NCBI RefSeq assembly: GCF_012489685.1
Contig: NC_080046.1
Location: 1,242,501-1,306,500 of the forward strand
Direction of reading: 5' to 3'
DNA length: 64,000 nucleotides
From: Lotus japonicus
Taxonomy: Eukaryota; Streptophyta; Magnoliopsida; Fabales; Fabaceae
The notes below the pieces were generated by a model. That model saw nothing but the letters and a program-made list of their open reading frames with translations, made no database searches and was not told where the DNA came from. Positions 45,001 through 57,859 of the stretch are shown one piece after another. The translations under genes and the position numbers were made by a program. Position 1 is the stretch's first letter, and each line of letters starts with the position of its first letter.

Positions 45001-47762
45001 AAAGCGCATAAAAGTCAGGTTGCCCAGGCTGCTTTTGCTTTGTCCTCTCACTGCCGCTGGTGTCTAACTGGAACGCCTATTCAGGTTTGTCTTTCTAATA
45101 ATTAGGCAAATATTATTTATGTAATTATGTTATAATTCCCAGGATAGTAGTTCTTTACACAAATGAAATCCCTATCATTCTCATTCATTTGAGATTCTAT
45201 TTCTTTAATTGGCAACTCAGTACTGATTAGTTAATTGTTATAATGGGCCTATTGTTCATTAAGCAATAATAACTCGCTGTCAGGCACCTTGTTTCTAAAA
45301 TTTGGTGTGTTCTCTGTTGCAGAATAGTTTAGAAGACCTATTCAGTCTCTTGCACTTCTTGGGGGCTGAACCTTGGTGCAGCTGGGCATGGTATGACAAA
45401 TAATTTTGATCTGTTTCTAAAAGTAATATTTTTAGTTGAAGCACAAACAGTTTTGCTTATTTTGATAGATGTATCTGATACTTTTGCATTTTGCTTCTGT
45501 GTAGGTGGCACAAGCTGGTTCAAAGGCCATATGAGAATAATGACCCAAGGGCCCTGAAATTGGTCAAGGGCATTTTGAGGACACTGATGTTAAGAAGAAC
45601 GAAGGAAACAAAGGATAAATATGGAAGGTAACCAGTCATTTTCATTTCACTTGAACTGTCTCTTTTGCAATGTCTTTTATGATAATTAATACCAGTGCTG
45701 ACAATGTTTCTTCAGGCCTATACTTGTCCTGCCACCAACTGATATTAAATTGATTGAGTGCGAACAATCGGAATCTGAACGGGACTTCTATGATGCTCTC
45801 TTTACGAGATCTAAGGTAAGTTGCACCATAAACACTTTGGGATTCTAAATGTAAATATTTGTGTTTGCAAATTGCAATATTAACTGTCTCATGAGTCATG
45901 ACTCTTGAACTTTTTACGCAATACGAACAGGTTCAATTTGATCAGTATGTTGCACAAGGAAAAGTTCTTCATCATTATGCCAATATCCTCGACCTACTTA
46001 TGCAGTTAAGACGGTGCTGTAACCATCCATTTCTGGTTCTGTGGTGAGTGTGGCGAACACTAAATTTCTACTACACATTTTCCATTCCTAATTCTTCCAA
46101 TACTAATAAAATTTTGCCTTGTGTATGCAGTGGAAGTAATCCCCAGAAATATGCAGACTTAAGCAGACTTGCAAGAAAATTCCTCCAGACAAATACTGAA
46201 TCATCTGATATATGTGCCCCAAGTGATCCACAGCAACATGCAGAGTTGAACAGACTTGCTAGTAGGTTCCTTCAAAATTGTGATTCTGCCTCCAACTCTA
46301 TCCAATCCCGTGGGTACATTGATGAGGTTTTGGAGCATATTCAAAAGGGTGACACTGTAGAATGCTCTATATGTATGGATTCACCAGATGATCCTGTGTT
46401 CACACCATGTGCACATAGGTTTTGTAGAGAGTGTTTATTCAATTGCTGGGGCAACTCAGCGGGTGGTAATTGTCCAATCTGTCGTCAGTCGCTCCTGAAA
46501 AGTGATCTGATTACTTGTCCATCTGAAAGCCCTTTCAAGGTTGATATTGAGAACAATATGACTGAATCTTCAAAAGTTTCTGAGCTAATGAAATACTTGG
46601 AACGTATTCAGATGTCAACTGATGAGAAGAGTATTGTCTTTAGTCAGTGGACTTCATTTTTTGATCTGTTGGAGAATCCATTGAGAAGTAGAGGAATTGG
46701 TTATTTAAGATTTCATGGGAAATTGACTCAAAAACAGAGGGAGAAAGTTCTGGATGAATTTAACAAGACAAGTGAGAAAAGGGTAAGTGAAATTACACAT
46801 TTACACTGAACCATTTATGATTTCCAATGAAAACATCATTCTGGATCACTGATTATTATTTTCCCATTGTACTGTTTCAGGTGTTGTTGATGTCACTAAA
46901 AGCTGGTGGTGTGGGCTTGAACTTGACTGCAGCCTCCAATGTTTTCCTTATGGTACTACAATATGCCTGTTTTAACTAACGCTGTCCTACATCTCAACCT
47001 GTGGAACTTCAATTTTCTGTGTATGCTAACTCTTCAGTATAATGAAAAATGTAGGATCCATGGTGGAATCCTGCAGTTGAGGAGCAAGCAATAATGAGGA
47101 TTCATCGTATTGGACAAAAGAGAAAAGTTATTGTTAGAAGATTCATCGTTAAGGTTAGATAATCCATTTTTTCCCACTTGCAATCCAATTTATTATCTAT
47201 CTTCACCTACTTTGATTTTGGTATACCCGTTTTCTTGTAGTATTAGTCAAATGGTCCCGATTGGACTTGGAACATTCAAACTTCCCATTATAGACACAAT
47301 GCTACGTAATTTGTTGTCAAACAAACAAGTGTTTATCATGTTTTACTTATAAATTTCGTATCAGACGGATTGGGTGGCCCCTCATGATGCTTACATTGAC
47401 TTCACTACTTAAGTTCGTTGAGCAGCCAAATATTATGCATTTCTCTCAATTTATGTTTGATATCTTTTCTTAGTTTGTAAGATATAAAAAGCATTTTTCT
47501 CACATGAATCACGTTTTTTCATGAGGAGCCGCATTTTCTTCTTTTGGTCTTCCTCTGTACATTATCTAGTTAACTAATGCTTATCAAAAGAAAATCTAAT
47601 TAACTAATGCAAAGAGTCGTGGGTATTGATTGTGAACAGAACACAGTGGAAGCTCGTTTGCAACAAGTCCAAGCCAGGAAACAGATGATGATATCTGGTG
47701 CCCTCACCGATGATGAAGTTCGGTCTGCTAGGATTCATGACCTCAAAATCTTATTCTCATGA
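42057..47762 (+). CDS. RAD5-type DNA repair protein: HIRAN, SNF2 helicase, RING (RAD5B / SMARCA3-like 3)
   Basis: Eighteen exons: 42057-42887, 43005-43138, 43260-43395, 43504-43557, 43723-43869, 43963-44114, 44207-44285, 44378-44587, 44702-44845, 44932-45084, 45323-45390, 45505-45627, 45716-45815, 45931-46043, 46131-46782, 46881-46952, 47055-47153, 47640-47762. Total 3390 nt, 1129 residues, frame kept throughout. An acidic N-terminus with 22-residue repeats precedes HIRAN (about 215-350). SNF2 motif I is GLGKT (Lys521); the DEAH box is at 647-650. The RING C3HC4 has ligands Cys893, 896, 908, His910, Cys913, 916, 929, 932, embedded between helicase lobes as in RAD5/HLTF. The second lobe carries [10 protein letters not shown] and [15 protein letters not shown]. 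The family acts in nuclear post-replication repair by fork remodelling and PCNA polyubiquitination. RAD5B rather than RAD5A is inferred from the start and from neighbours. Confidence 0.93.
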
Positions 47763-48557
47763 ATTTATTTTGTAGCTGGCCTAGTTTTAGTATTACAACA
47801 ATGTCTAGTCTTTAGATCTGCAATGAAGCACTTTTTGTATAGGTGGTAGGGTTTTGACTAGTGTCTAATGGATTCTTTTTTTGGCGGTTGTAATGGCTTA
47901 TTTATCCTTTGCGTACAATATGCGAAAGCAGACTATCTTGTAAATCTTGAAGCATTACTTTATCTTTGGTCATTTGTTCAGCCCCTAACCTTCAGTTTTT
48001 GCAATTTTTGATATTCATATTCACTTAAAATGAAGGAAAATCTTCATTTGTCATGCACCAATGGTTTTTCTTAAATTTTTTTTTGATAAGCTATAATTTG
48101 CAACTTATTCTTTAATTTCTAAATAAAGAATTGAAGGATACCGGACATTCTCCTTCTAAAAAGGTACTTGAAGAAAATTTAAAGTTGGTGTTCTATTTAT
48201 TTATAACATATAGGCCAAATAAAAATAATACTTACGGTCAAACTTTATTAAAACTAGAATATGACCCAAGAGATTATCTAACATAAAATTTATGATAATA
48301 TTTAATTATTGTCAGAATAATTCAAAAAGGAATAAATGAAATGATTTATAATTTATATTTTGTATAAAAATCTAAAGTATGTGTAATAACTAATAACAGA
48401 TGATAGAAAAGTAGATGTGTTATATTTCTCTAATAAAAGAATGAGAAAGAAAAACCACTGCTGAAAAAAGCAAAAATGGAATGCTTTTTAATCAATTATT
48501 ATTATTTTGAGAAATGTTTTTTTTTGATAAATTGAACGATGAAATATTATTAAAAAA
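47763..48557. other. 3' flank of the RAD5-like gene, AT-rich
   Basis: No gene is seen; homopolymer-rich, and 48130-48500 is over 70 percent A+T by eye. Confidence 0.5.
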
Positions 48558-48566
48558 TTAAGTTAT

Positions 48567-49568
48567 GAGTAAAATACACTTACCCCCCTCAAGGTTTGCT
48601 AGAAAAACACTCCACCCCATTCTTATTCAAAATATACACTCCACCCCACTCATTTTATCAAGTTAACCTCATTCAAAAAGATGCTAACGGAATATTCCAT
48701 TCAAATCAAAATTATTTAATGTAAACTTATTTTTCCTTTTTTTTTCTGGTTATTTTTTTTTTCAGAAAAAAACGTCACTTTCTAATATTTGACCAAACAA
48801 ATATTCTCAATGCTTACATACTGTTGGAGCTGGTATATAAAGTAACCATTTTATAAAATAATTCAAGAATAAATATGTATGAAATAGTTTTAAATTAAAA
48901 CTTATGGTAAAAGTACGTTAAACTTCCACTCCATAAAAGAATATAAAGTTATATTATTATTTTAATTAATTAATTAATTTGGATAATATGATCGCGTTGG
49001 TTATAACATGTTAAATGTTAAAGTATATATTACTTTTAGTAATTGAAAATGAGGGATGTTATTGATATATAATAAGAGAATTTTATTAAATAATATTCAT
49101 ACATTACTCAATGAATTCATAAGCAACATTTTTTTATAAATCTAGGAAAAAGAAATTTAATTAGTATTTATTTGGTGAAATTTTAATTAGTATGATATTA
49201 ATTTCGAAATATTTTTATATAATTCACTATTTATAAAAATCTTTATAAACTGGGTATTACTAGTAATTGTGATGTTATATTTTTTTTTGTTGAAACTAAT
49301 GTTTTTTTTAAATGGAACTGACGTTAAACGATTTTTATTTGAAAGTAAGGTTTTTTTTTTAAAAAAATAAAATAAAAAATAATCAGAAAAAAAAGAAATG
49401 GAAAAATAAGTTTACATTAAATAATTTTGATTTGAATGGAATATTCCGTTAGCATCTTTTGGATGGAGTTAACATGATAAAATGAGTGGGGTGGAGTGTA
49501 TATTTTGAATAAGAATGGGGTGAAGTGTTTTTCTAGCAAACCTTGAGAAGAGTAAGTGTATTTTACTC
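48567..49568. mobile_element. Mutator-like non-autonomous element (1.0 kb) with about 200-bp TIRs
   Basis: Inverted repeats at 48567-48765 and about 49365-49568 start GAGTAAAATACACTTA. A perfect 9-bp duplication TTAAGTTAT flanks it (48558-48566, 49569-49577). The interior is AT-rich and non-coding. Confidence 0.85.
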
Positions 49569-49577
49569 TTAAGTTAT

Positions 49578-50502
49578 TTATCTAAACACGTCTGATTAGT
49601 GAAAGTGTGATAAGGAGTAAAGACTCTAACGTGAATATGAAAGAAAAAGCATCCATTACAACTCTTATTTAACAATTCAATCTAATTAAATAATAGAAAT
49701 TATACAATCGTGAGATAATGTAAATTTATAAAGCACTTGATAAAATGTGGTCAAAAGAAGACTAAAACTATATTCAAGCTCACTTTTTATATACTTCCTG
49801 TCTGCCTCTCTATGATGGGAAAGGGTGTATCATGTTAGATTAGCCTTTAAGTTTGTATGCTTATGTCGATCTTTTACTACCTGTCTCCTCTCTCGCGGCT
49901 AGCATTCAGCTTGGCTATTGTCTGTCTAGACTGTCTTTTTTTAGGTATTGAAAATTAAATGAACTTATTGACATCCCAAAAAATAAGATAAAATGCTAAT
50001 GTTAGATAATACTTTAGGATGAAATAAAATGTTTACTCTTAATATAACAATGTTATATTGTTTAACTTTATTTTATCATTTGTCTACATCTACTCAGCTT
50101 ATTCTCACCCCTAATCAAACAGATCATTGTGTATAAGAAAATAATTCATCACTTGATCGATTCACGATTTAACGGGTCGGTTTGTTAGTCCTGTTTTATG
50201 AAGAGTTATAATTCAATTATAATTACATTCTCTTCTATTTAATTTTCACTTAATTTTCTTTAAATCTCTTTACATTTTCTATCACATCATCTCAGGTTTA
50301 TCTTTTATTCCTATCTCACTCTTGATGTGAGTAGAAGAGAAGTGTGAATGAAGTATTATTGTTTTATAAACAATGACTATTGGAAGAAAAAAAAAAGGAT
50401 AAACAATGTTATAAAGTGAGCCGTTCGCCAAGCCACTAAGCTGAGCCGATTTCAATTATTTCAGGTTGAACCAAACGTGTGCATCGCAGGCTCCTCTCTC
50501 CC
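49578..50502. other. Intergenic, no gene seen
   Basis: AT-rich. Includes upstream sequence of the small gene starting at 50580. Confidence 0.5.
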
Positions 50503-50510
50503 TATTTATA
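50503..50510 (+). promoter_or_regulatory. Putative TATA box of At4g14450-like gene
   Basis: TATTTATA in CCCTATTTATACC, 70 bp before the ATG at 50580. Confidence 0.45.
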
Positions 50511-50579
50511 CCTCTCCTTCATTCAAATCCTTTCATTTTATCTCACCACATCACTCCTCTCTCTCTTTCTTCGCCGTCA

Positions 50580-50873
50580 ATGGCCGACGCCCACAAAAAC
50601 CGAACAAGCGCCGTCAACCGCCGCCAGCCGAGCCGTTTGCAAACCCGCGCTCCGCCGTCGCTTCAGATAAATCGTGCTGTGGATTGGAACGTCGCGATCC
50701 CCCTGCTGTCCCCGCTAGCATCGTCACCACCACCTCCTCCTCCGCCGAGGGAGGAGCCCAAGCAGCAGCGGCGGCAGAGTTCGGAGCCGGAGAAGGTGGT
50801 TTTCAAGAAGTGGCAGCATCCCGCAGCTCCGTTCTGCTATGAGCCAGCTTCGGTGGTGCGCCCCTTTCGCTAA
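50580..50873 (+). CDS. Small plant-specific protein, At4g14450-like
   Basis: Single exon, 97 residues. Conserved blocks are RRQPSRLQTRAPPSLQINRA (14-33), DWNVAIPLLSPLASSP (35-50), a proline run and FKKWQHPAAPFCYEPA near the end. This is the plant family represented by Arabidopsis At4g14450, At3g23170 and At1g04330, whose function is unknown. No signal peptide or membrane segment is seen. Codons are GC-rich. An in-frame ATG at 50466 would add 38 residues but reads like 5' UTR (C/T-rich) and precedes the TATA box, so the start at 50580 is preferred. Confidence 0.85.
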   Translation: MADAHKNRTSAVNRRQPSRLQTRAPPSLQINRAVDWNVAIPLLSPLASSPPPPPPPREEPKQQRRQSSEPEKVVFKKWQHPAAPFCYEPASVVRPFR

Positions 50874-51538
50874 TTCAAGTGTAAATAATGAAGAAAAATA
50901 GAAGAACAATGAATAGGATTATCTAATTAACATGGAAATCTATACCCTCATCATAAGTAATAAAATCCATAATTTTTTTTTCTCTTACAGTAATGGATGT
51001 ACCAGGGAGATGATTATTGATTTCTATTGTAAAAAAGATAATATTATATTTTTTTTTGTTAATCAACAAATCAGTTACTGAGTTGAGTTTGTAAGTGTGT
51101 TAACTTTTAGTTTTTTAGAAAAAATGATGATTAGAGGGGTAAAAAACCACCCGCAGTTGTAAAAATAGCTGCCATTATACGTCATTTGTTCTTATTGAAA
51201 CTAAAATCAAACTCGCTTATAGCGGTATTCACAACCCGTAGGGTATTTCTTAACGCATGTGATCACATTAAATAGTAAATGGTCAATAATAATATTATAA
51301 ACTTAACTGTATTTTCAGTACTACTCTAATTGACGTAAATTGCAATTGGAGTCTCTAAACTTCTAAAGTAGCATTTCGGTCTCTATAGCATTGCTGATAT
51401 GTTTTAATTATGAGTATTGCATGACGAAAAATTGGTATTGAGCGCTCGCGTTATGAGTACTACATGACAAAAAATCTATTTTAGTACCAAATAGCATGAA
51501 AATATACACAAAATTATATCAAATAACATTAGATAGTA
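50874..51538. other. 3' flank of the small gene, AT-rich
   Basis: No gene. ATGAGTA(T/C)T(G/A)CATGACAAAAA-like phrases repeat at about 51411 and 51452. Confidence 0.4.
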
Positions 51539-51815
51539 CTCCCTCCGTCCCTAATTATAAGCTAAAGTTGTAAAAATCACACTTATTAAGAAAGCCTTAA
51601 TTGATGCATTGGTTTTCAAAAAAAATGTACAACTTTCTATGTTTACCCCTATTTATGATAACACTTTTTCATCATTGTACTACTAATGGTGGTGCTCCAC
51701 TACCAATAAATGCAAGGGTGAATATGGAAAGAAATATTAACTTTTGCAAGGTTAGCTTATATTTAGTGACACAAAAAAAGTCTCAATGTTAGCTTATAAT
51801 TAGGGACGGAGGGAG
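51539..51815. mobile_element. Stowaway-like MITE (Tc1/mariner), 277 bp
   Basis: Terminal inverted repeats CTCCCTCCGTCCCTAATTAT lie at both ends, flanked by TA. This is the canonical Stowaway end. Confidence 0.88.
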
Positions 51816-54600
51816 TACTATATAATGACAAATTGCCAACACGTTGAAAACTACAATTTCTATAACCAAATGACATGAAGCAATCTAAGTTAATGAGTAA
51901 AAAATGTGAAATAAATATATTATTAATATATATATTGGTATCGGGCTGGGCCGAATGGATTTTTTATGAATCTGATATTCGAACCGAACGTGGTCGGATT
52001 ATATATAATAATCCATCCAATTCGACCGTCGTTAGATCTAACCTGTATTTTTGCTATTAGTTTGGGTTGGGCGGGTTGGTCAGATTTGTCCGATCCATTT
52101 GCACACCCAAGATTACACTCAGCCAACATTTTTTTGAAGATAAAAGATATATAGTGTATAGCAAAAATGAAGAGAGAAGAGCTCTCAAGTCGCTAGAAGC
52201 TACAAAGCGATAATAAAAAAATCTCACAAGAAGAGAACCTGGGAAGGACCCAACAGAAAAAATCAAAGACAACCAGAAACCACAAAACAACCAACACAAC
52301 TAGCATCACCCAAAGATCGGAATAACCAGTTAAACCCAAAGAAACACCTTAAGAGTCAAGGCCCTAAACAAAACCTCACTAAGAACTTCCGTAAAGTCTC
52401 AGATGGTTAGCAATAAGGTGATCGACAAGACTAAGAATGACTTCCTCATCAGAACCTACGAGAACGACATCAAGTTGTTTGACAAGAAAGTAGTTCCTGC
52501 AAGCTCTCGTCCAAGCGCCATCATAGCCTCAGGCTTTAGAGAGAATTAGAGAAGAGCTATGGACCAACATGGCCTCAGTCCTCGAACCCTCGGCGACCTC
52601 TTCGATTGGCGCTCCTATTTGCAATTGCCTCCCTAAATCTGGAGCCTTCCTAGACCTTCCTCTTCTCCGTCGTTCCGTCATGATCTTTAAATAAAATAAC
52701 AATTAGCTAATACTAAAATATAGATTAATTTTGATACACTGACAACTGTATCATATAAGAGTAATAGTTACATATATTTTTAAACTTAATTAAAGTAAAA
52801 ATATATTATTTAGTTAAGTGTTTGTGTAAATAAAATATTACACTTTTTTTTCTAAACGAATGTGATTTTGACTTTTTAAAGGAAAATGATTTATTGATAT
52901 TACACTAAAAAAAAAGATAAAGGAAAAGAAGAGAGAGAATTGTAATTGATGTGATATATGAGAAAGAAATGAAGAGAAAAATGAAATGTCTTCATGTTTG
53001 AGTATCACTAATGTTTTTTAAATTACTTTTAATCTTTCACTCTATATTTTTTTGTTACAAAAATGAGTTAAGGAAGAGAAAACACCTTCAGATTATCGAG
53101 TAGGGCACTAGTAATATGTTGGGGAGGCCAGAGATCCACTCATTAAAAAGACGTTGATTGATCTTCCTAATAAGAGTTGCCCACCAACTACAAATTTACC
53201 GCACGAAAGATAATTTTAACATCTATTTAGTGCTAACATCCATTACACATGTATTTGACGTTTGTTGCAGTGAAGTTGACAGGTATTGTTTCCAGTTTGG
53301 TTATTGTATTCGACTTGATTGTTGAATTGTCATGGTCCTTTTGTTTTTGTGGCTTCGCAAACGAAAACGTGAACAACTAGAACTTTAGGATTGCGTTGAA
53401 ATGATTTCTGGAGCATTCTTAAATCAGTGTTTAAAATGCTTTTATTTTAAACTCTTCAGTCTTAGAGCATTATTATGAACGTATACAACGTAACAGTTAT
53501 GACTTATGAGCATTCCAAATTCATGATTTTGTAACGTAGTTAGCACTTGGCACACAAGGGCATTGCTCTATATTAAAGAAAGCGAAAGAAATGTTAATGT
53601 TAAAAGCTAACCGTATTTGAAGGGTAGTAGAATTAACATCGGTTCAAAAAAAAAAGAATTAACATCCACTTCTTACAGGATACACAATAGTGGTTTTTTT
53701 TATCCACCAAGGTTGATCAGAACATAATGGAGCACTTGAAGATAAAAAAAAAAGACAAACAAGTCTAAAGAAGCACTTAAAAAGGTGATTGTGTTTTCTC
53801 AGGATTTGAATACAAGAGCCTTAAGTTGTATTAGAATACCTAATCAGTTTGACACATCAATCATGTTATTTTAATCTGTTACGTTTTTTGTTTTGTCAAG
53901 TCCAAAAGGGGCTAACTCCTTAACAAAATTGTAAAGATCAATAGAAGAGGTAGAACGTATTTTTGAGAAAATAGAAGTGTGAGGCTTGCTCACCTAGGGT
54001 CCTTCATTGAATCTCAGAACTTATCAAGACTTCTCATCCTTGTGGCCTTCTTTGGCCTATTGATCTTCGATCGTGTCACCTTCAATTTCCTTTTCTTAGC
54101 CCATAACAGTTTTCGATTAGGGCTTCTATTTACATCAGTTTTTATCTCACACTTCTCATGTCCATGATTCGAGAAGTATGACACTTTTTTCAGTGATTTA
54201 TGTGTCTAAACTAAGTTTTAAGAAGTCTTCTTTCACCCCGTTTTAGAATTGCCTAATTCAAAGATTTGTAGCTCGAGATACAAGAATTTCGTAGCATGAC
54301 GTCATTCTGGTTGTAGTTGCGCAAATTCAATTCTAAAAGGGTTCATAAGTTAATCATGCCAAGGAGAATCACATCAAAGTTATTCCCTCAATCAGCAGTC
54401 ATAAGATTATAGTCTTCTTTTTGAACGTTACATAGTCAAAACTCTAAGTTCACATTAAGTGAGTATGTCGCTAACAACAAATCATTCTCCATACATATGA
54501 AGGGTAAAAAGACCATGGTGACATGACAAGGGGGGAGGGAGGGGGGTTTATTTGTGTCCATGTAATTTGATCGCGATTGACTAAATTCAACTGGACTATG
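51816..54600. other. Intergenic, with a coding-like relic at 52190-52680
   Basis: 52680 to 52190 on minus is GC-richer and begins with an open stretch (MTERRRRGRSRKAPDLGRQL) broken by stops; T-rich sequence follows, like a 3' UTR. Family not recognised. The rest is AT-rich. A G-tract GGGGGGAGGGAGGGGGG is at 54530-54546. Confidence 0.35.
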
Positions 54601-55097
54601 GTAAGAAACTTGCTTTAATTTTAGCAGGTTCTTGCTTATCCCACTGCCTCTTCACTAGCCGGAGGATGTGTTATTCTGGAAAATGGTTACCGAACTTGTT
54701 GGGGGTATCATTTTATTAGACAGAGCGGGGAATCAAACTTGGCATCGCCGTTTGGTGGCCCCTTCCTCCCTGCTACTAGTTGGAAGAAATTATGGAAGAC
54801 AGGCCACCTTGCCCCGATGCAAGGGAACGACTTGACGAGCTTGCCTCAACCTTTTCCTGGTCCTTAGGGGGGCATTCATATTTGTCTTCTATTGTCCGGG
54901 TTTGTTGGGACTTAGCTTTATCTTTTGATTTTATGGATTTTTCTTTCATTCGCCGGTCTGGTAATTGTGCGAGAGATGCTTTGACCCAACTTTCTTTTTT
55001 CACGTGGTTTTAATGCTTGGATTGAGGAAGCTCCCGAGGAACTTGTTTCTTGTAATGTTGCTTATTAATTCATATATTTGCTTAGTTAAAAAAAAAA
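54601..55097 (+). pseudogene. LINE 3' fragment with A-tail
   Basis: The frame at 54780-55013 resembles the RNase H-like end of plant LINE ORF2 (SFIRRSGNCARDALTQLS), with further frames upstream disrupted. A ten-A tail ends at about 55097. The left border and target duplication were not identified. Confidence 0.55.
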
Positions 55098-56864
55098 TAG
55101 CTGTAATGTTAAAACCATTATAACACAGCGGATAACTGATTGAAAACTATTATTCTATTCAATCAATCAAATATAATTATAAAGCATTATGTAGAACCAT
55201 AACTGAAATTGGCAATACGGACAAATCCATAACTATTCTAAAAGATAAATTTATGATGGAATCACATTAATAAATAAATAAAGTAACGTGATTCCATTAA
55301 AAATTTTAGTACTTGTTAAATAATACTAGAGGAGGGTAAGTGCAACAATGATAAACTTCAAGGAAGGTTAATGTAATTTCCTCTATTAATAATATAAAAT
55401 TTATTTTAAATATTTTGAAATATAACAAAATATCCAAAATATATTTTCCATTGCCAATGTTCAGTCTTTGCTATTCAAAGTAAAAGTTACGAGTATGTGT
55501 GGATGGAATAATTGACCATAAACTCAGGAACACCTCATAATCTCATATGATATGATAAAATTATGAGCTGGGGCCAGATAAACCAAAACCAAAGGCTAGG
55601 AGATTCAAATGGAAAAAATTCCAAAGGAGATAAACAAACAAGGGGTGTCAAGTATTCAGTATATATTGTAAAGTTCAAAGACCATATATTCTGTTATCTT
55701 TGAAATTGTCACTTTAAGACTAGTAATGAGCCGTTCAAAGAGTTTGATTAATCAGTTTTTCTTCCGTCGCTATTGGATGTGACCTCATTCTTCGTGCGCA
55801 AATTTTATACATATCCAGCAGCAACTGTGTATGATCCTTTTTGCCAACTACTAGGGAAACGCCTTTTTAAGAGGGTGGGTATCATCTTTTCCACTTTCTT
55901 ACTAAACTCTCTTTCAATTAAGAGGGTTCACGGTTGAGTTGGGTTGATTCAGTTTTGCGATAAAATAGAATCCAACCAGTCAATTATAATTTCTTTGAGT
56001 CGGTTTCATAAATTTTGTTCAATAAATTCGAACCAAACCAATCTAAGCAAAATCACGTTAGTTTGATTCGGATCATCAGGTTAGTTGGTAAGTTATAAAT
56101 TTTGATGACTCTGATTTAAAATTGACTTAATTTATACATTTTGTATTAGATTGTATCGGAACTGAGTTTAATTTTGTTGATTCTTGTTAAAATTTGACTT
56201 AATCTACCTATTATGTATGAGATTTGCATCAAAACTAGTCTAGCACAAACCATGAATTTGGCTCTAGAAAAAAAAAAACCAAATAATCAATTATTGAAAA
56301 ATAATAATAAATATTCATTTTATTGGTGATATGATATCAATAATGTGAGAGTATAGTAACACATTGCATTTTACAAGCTGCTAGAAAAATTTGAGTCTAA
56401 TATAATGTTTTGTTGTATTTGTGACATTTAAAAGAAGCTAATACCATTTGTGGCATACAAAATCGGCATTAATTTCAGAAAAAAAAAATGCAACATCATC
56501 TATGATAGTGGCATTCTAGGAAAATACCAGTAACAGTATATGTGACACTTATTAAATGCCACAATTTAACAAAATAAATGCCTCTAAACAATTTTTTTTA
56601 TAGTGTTTAAGCAAGAACGAAAATACCAACAAAATCACAACAAGGCTAAAGAGACAGAAACATGACTTGGTGACTAAGTCATGAAGGCCTAATTAGAACT
56701 AGATGGTACAAAATTTCTCAAGTCTAGGATTCGAATTCTACTAACATCCAAGCTACAACGGTGACCCAAATTGAAATATATATAAAATAAAGAAAATGGT
56801 TCAGGCTTAATTCTAGTTATTTTTCTGCGTCTAAATTAAAAAAAAAAAAACCATTTGTGTCTTC
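55098..56864. other. AT-rich intergenic, nothing convincing
   Basis: No gene is seen. TTTTTTTTATAGTG at about 56592 resembles a reversed CACTA-type end, but no partner end was found. Confidence 0.4.
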
Positions 56865-57859
56865 CTAGCATTAGGCCAGGCCAGGCCAGACTTTGCATAA
56901 ATAGGCCAGGCCTACTTCAAAATTTTAAGGCCTTAGCCTGGCCTATTATCTATCATAGGCTTTTTTTTTTTTGCCTCGCCTGGCCTTTTTGAAAGCCTGG
57001 CCTGGCCTGGTAGCCTATTTAATAGCCTATTTCAGAATAAATTTTATACAAATATAACCATCTCATTTTTTATTTATTTATGTAATTCTGCAACAATATA
57101 AACCACCTCACAAAATAAGATAGCATCCCAATGGTGAACAACAGCACTTTACAATTCTTTATAAAGACACAATCAACAAAATAAGTGAACCAACATCAAG
57201 TACCAACATTGAACAACCTCATTTTTGTACAGCAGCAACATACAATCCAACAGAAGCACAATTCAAGCACAAAATGCAGCATAATATATTAGAAATTTAG
57301 CTTCTTTCCTGTCATAATAAACTTGAAAGATCATAAAATATTAATAAAGCTTCAAAGGTTCCAAAACCAGAACAAGAAAATAACCACCTGCTGCACCAAC
57401 ATGAGCATGACAACAGAATCATAACTAAAGAAGTCCAAAAGGAAACTAAAACAATAATAGAGTCACAACTCACAAACAGACACAATACTTAATATAGTTG
57501 ACAACACAAATAACATCAAAACAATCTCAATAAAAAAACATCACATCTTCATATTGATCTACTTGTTTCCTTCATAACCAGCCTCATCTTCAAGAATGAC
57601 ATCATTGCATCAGATCTTCAAGTTGATCACCGCATGTCTTTCATCCACCTTCAAATTAAAATAAGAAAATGTCATTGAACTGAAAAATATTTTGTAAATA
57701 ATAATGTTATACAGGTTTAAGAAAAAACTTGTAAAAACAACAAGTTACCTTTGCCTTCTTCATCAAATTGTACTTATGACGCAGCCAATCTCCACCACAA
57801 ATGAGTGCTTCAATAGATTCATCGTTCAATTTAGAACGATACTCATTAATAACTCGCCC

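Noticed and set aside
56590..56610. CACTA-type transposon end
   Set aside because: Only one end-like motif; no partner end, subterminal repeats or 3-bp duplication found.
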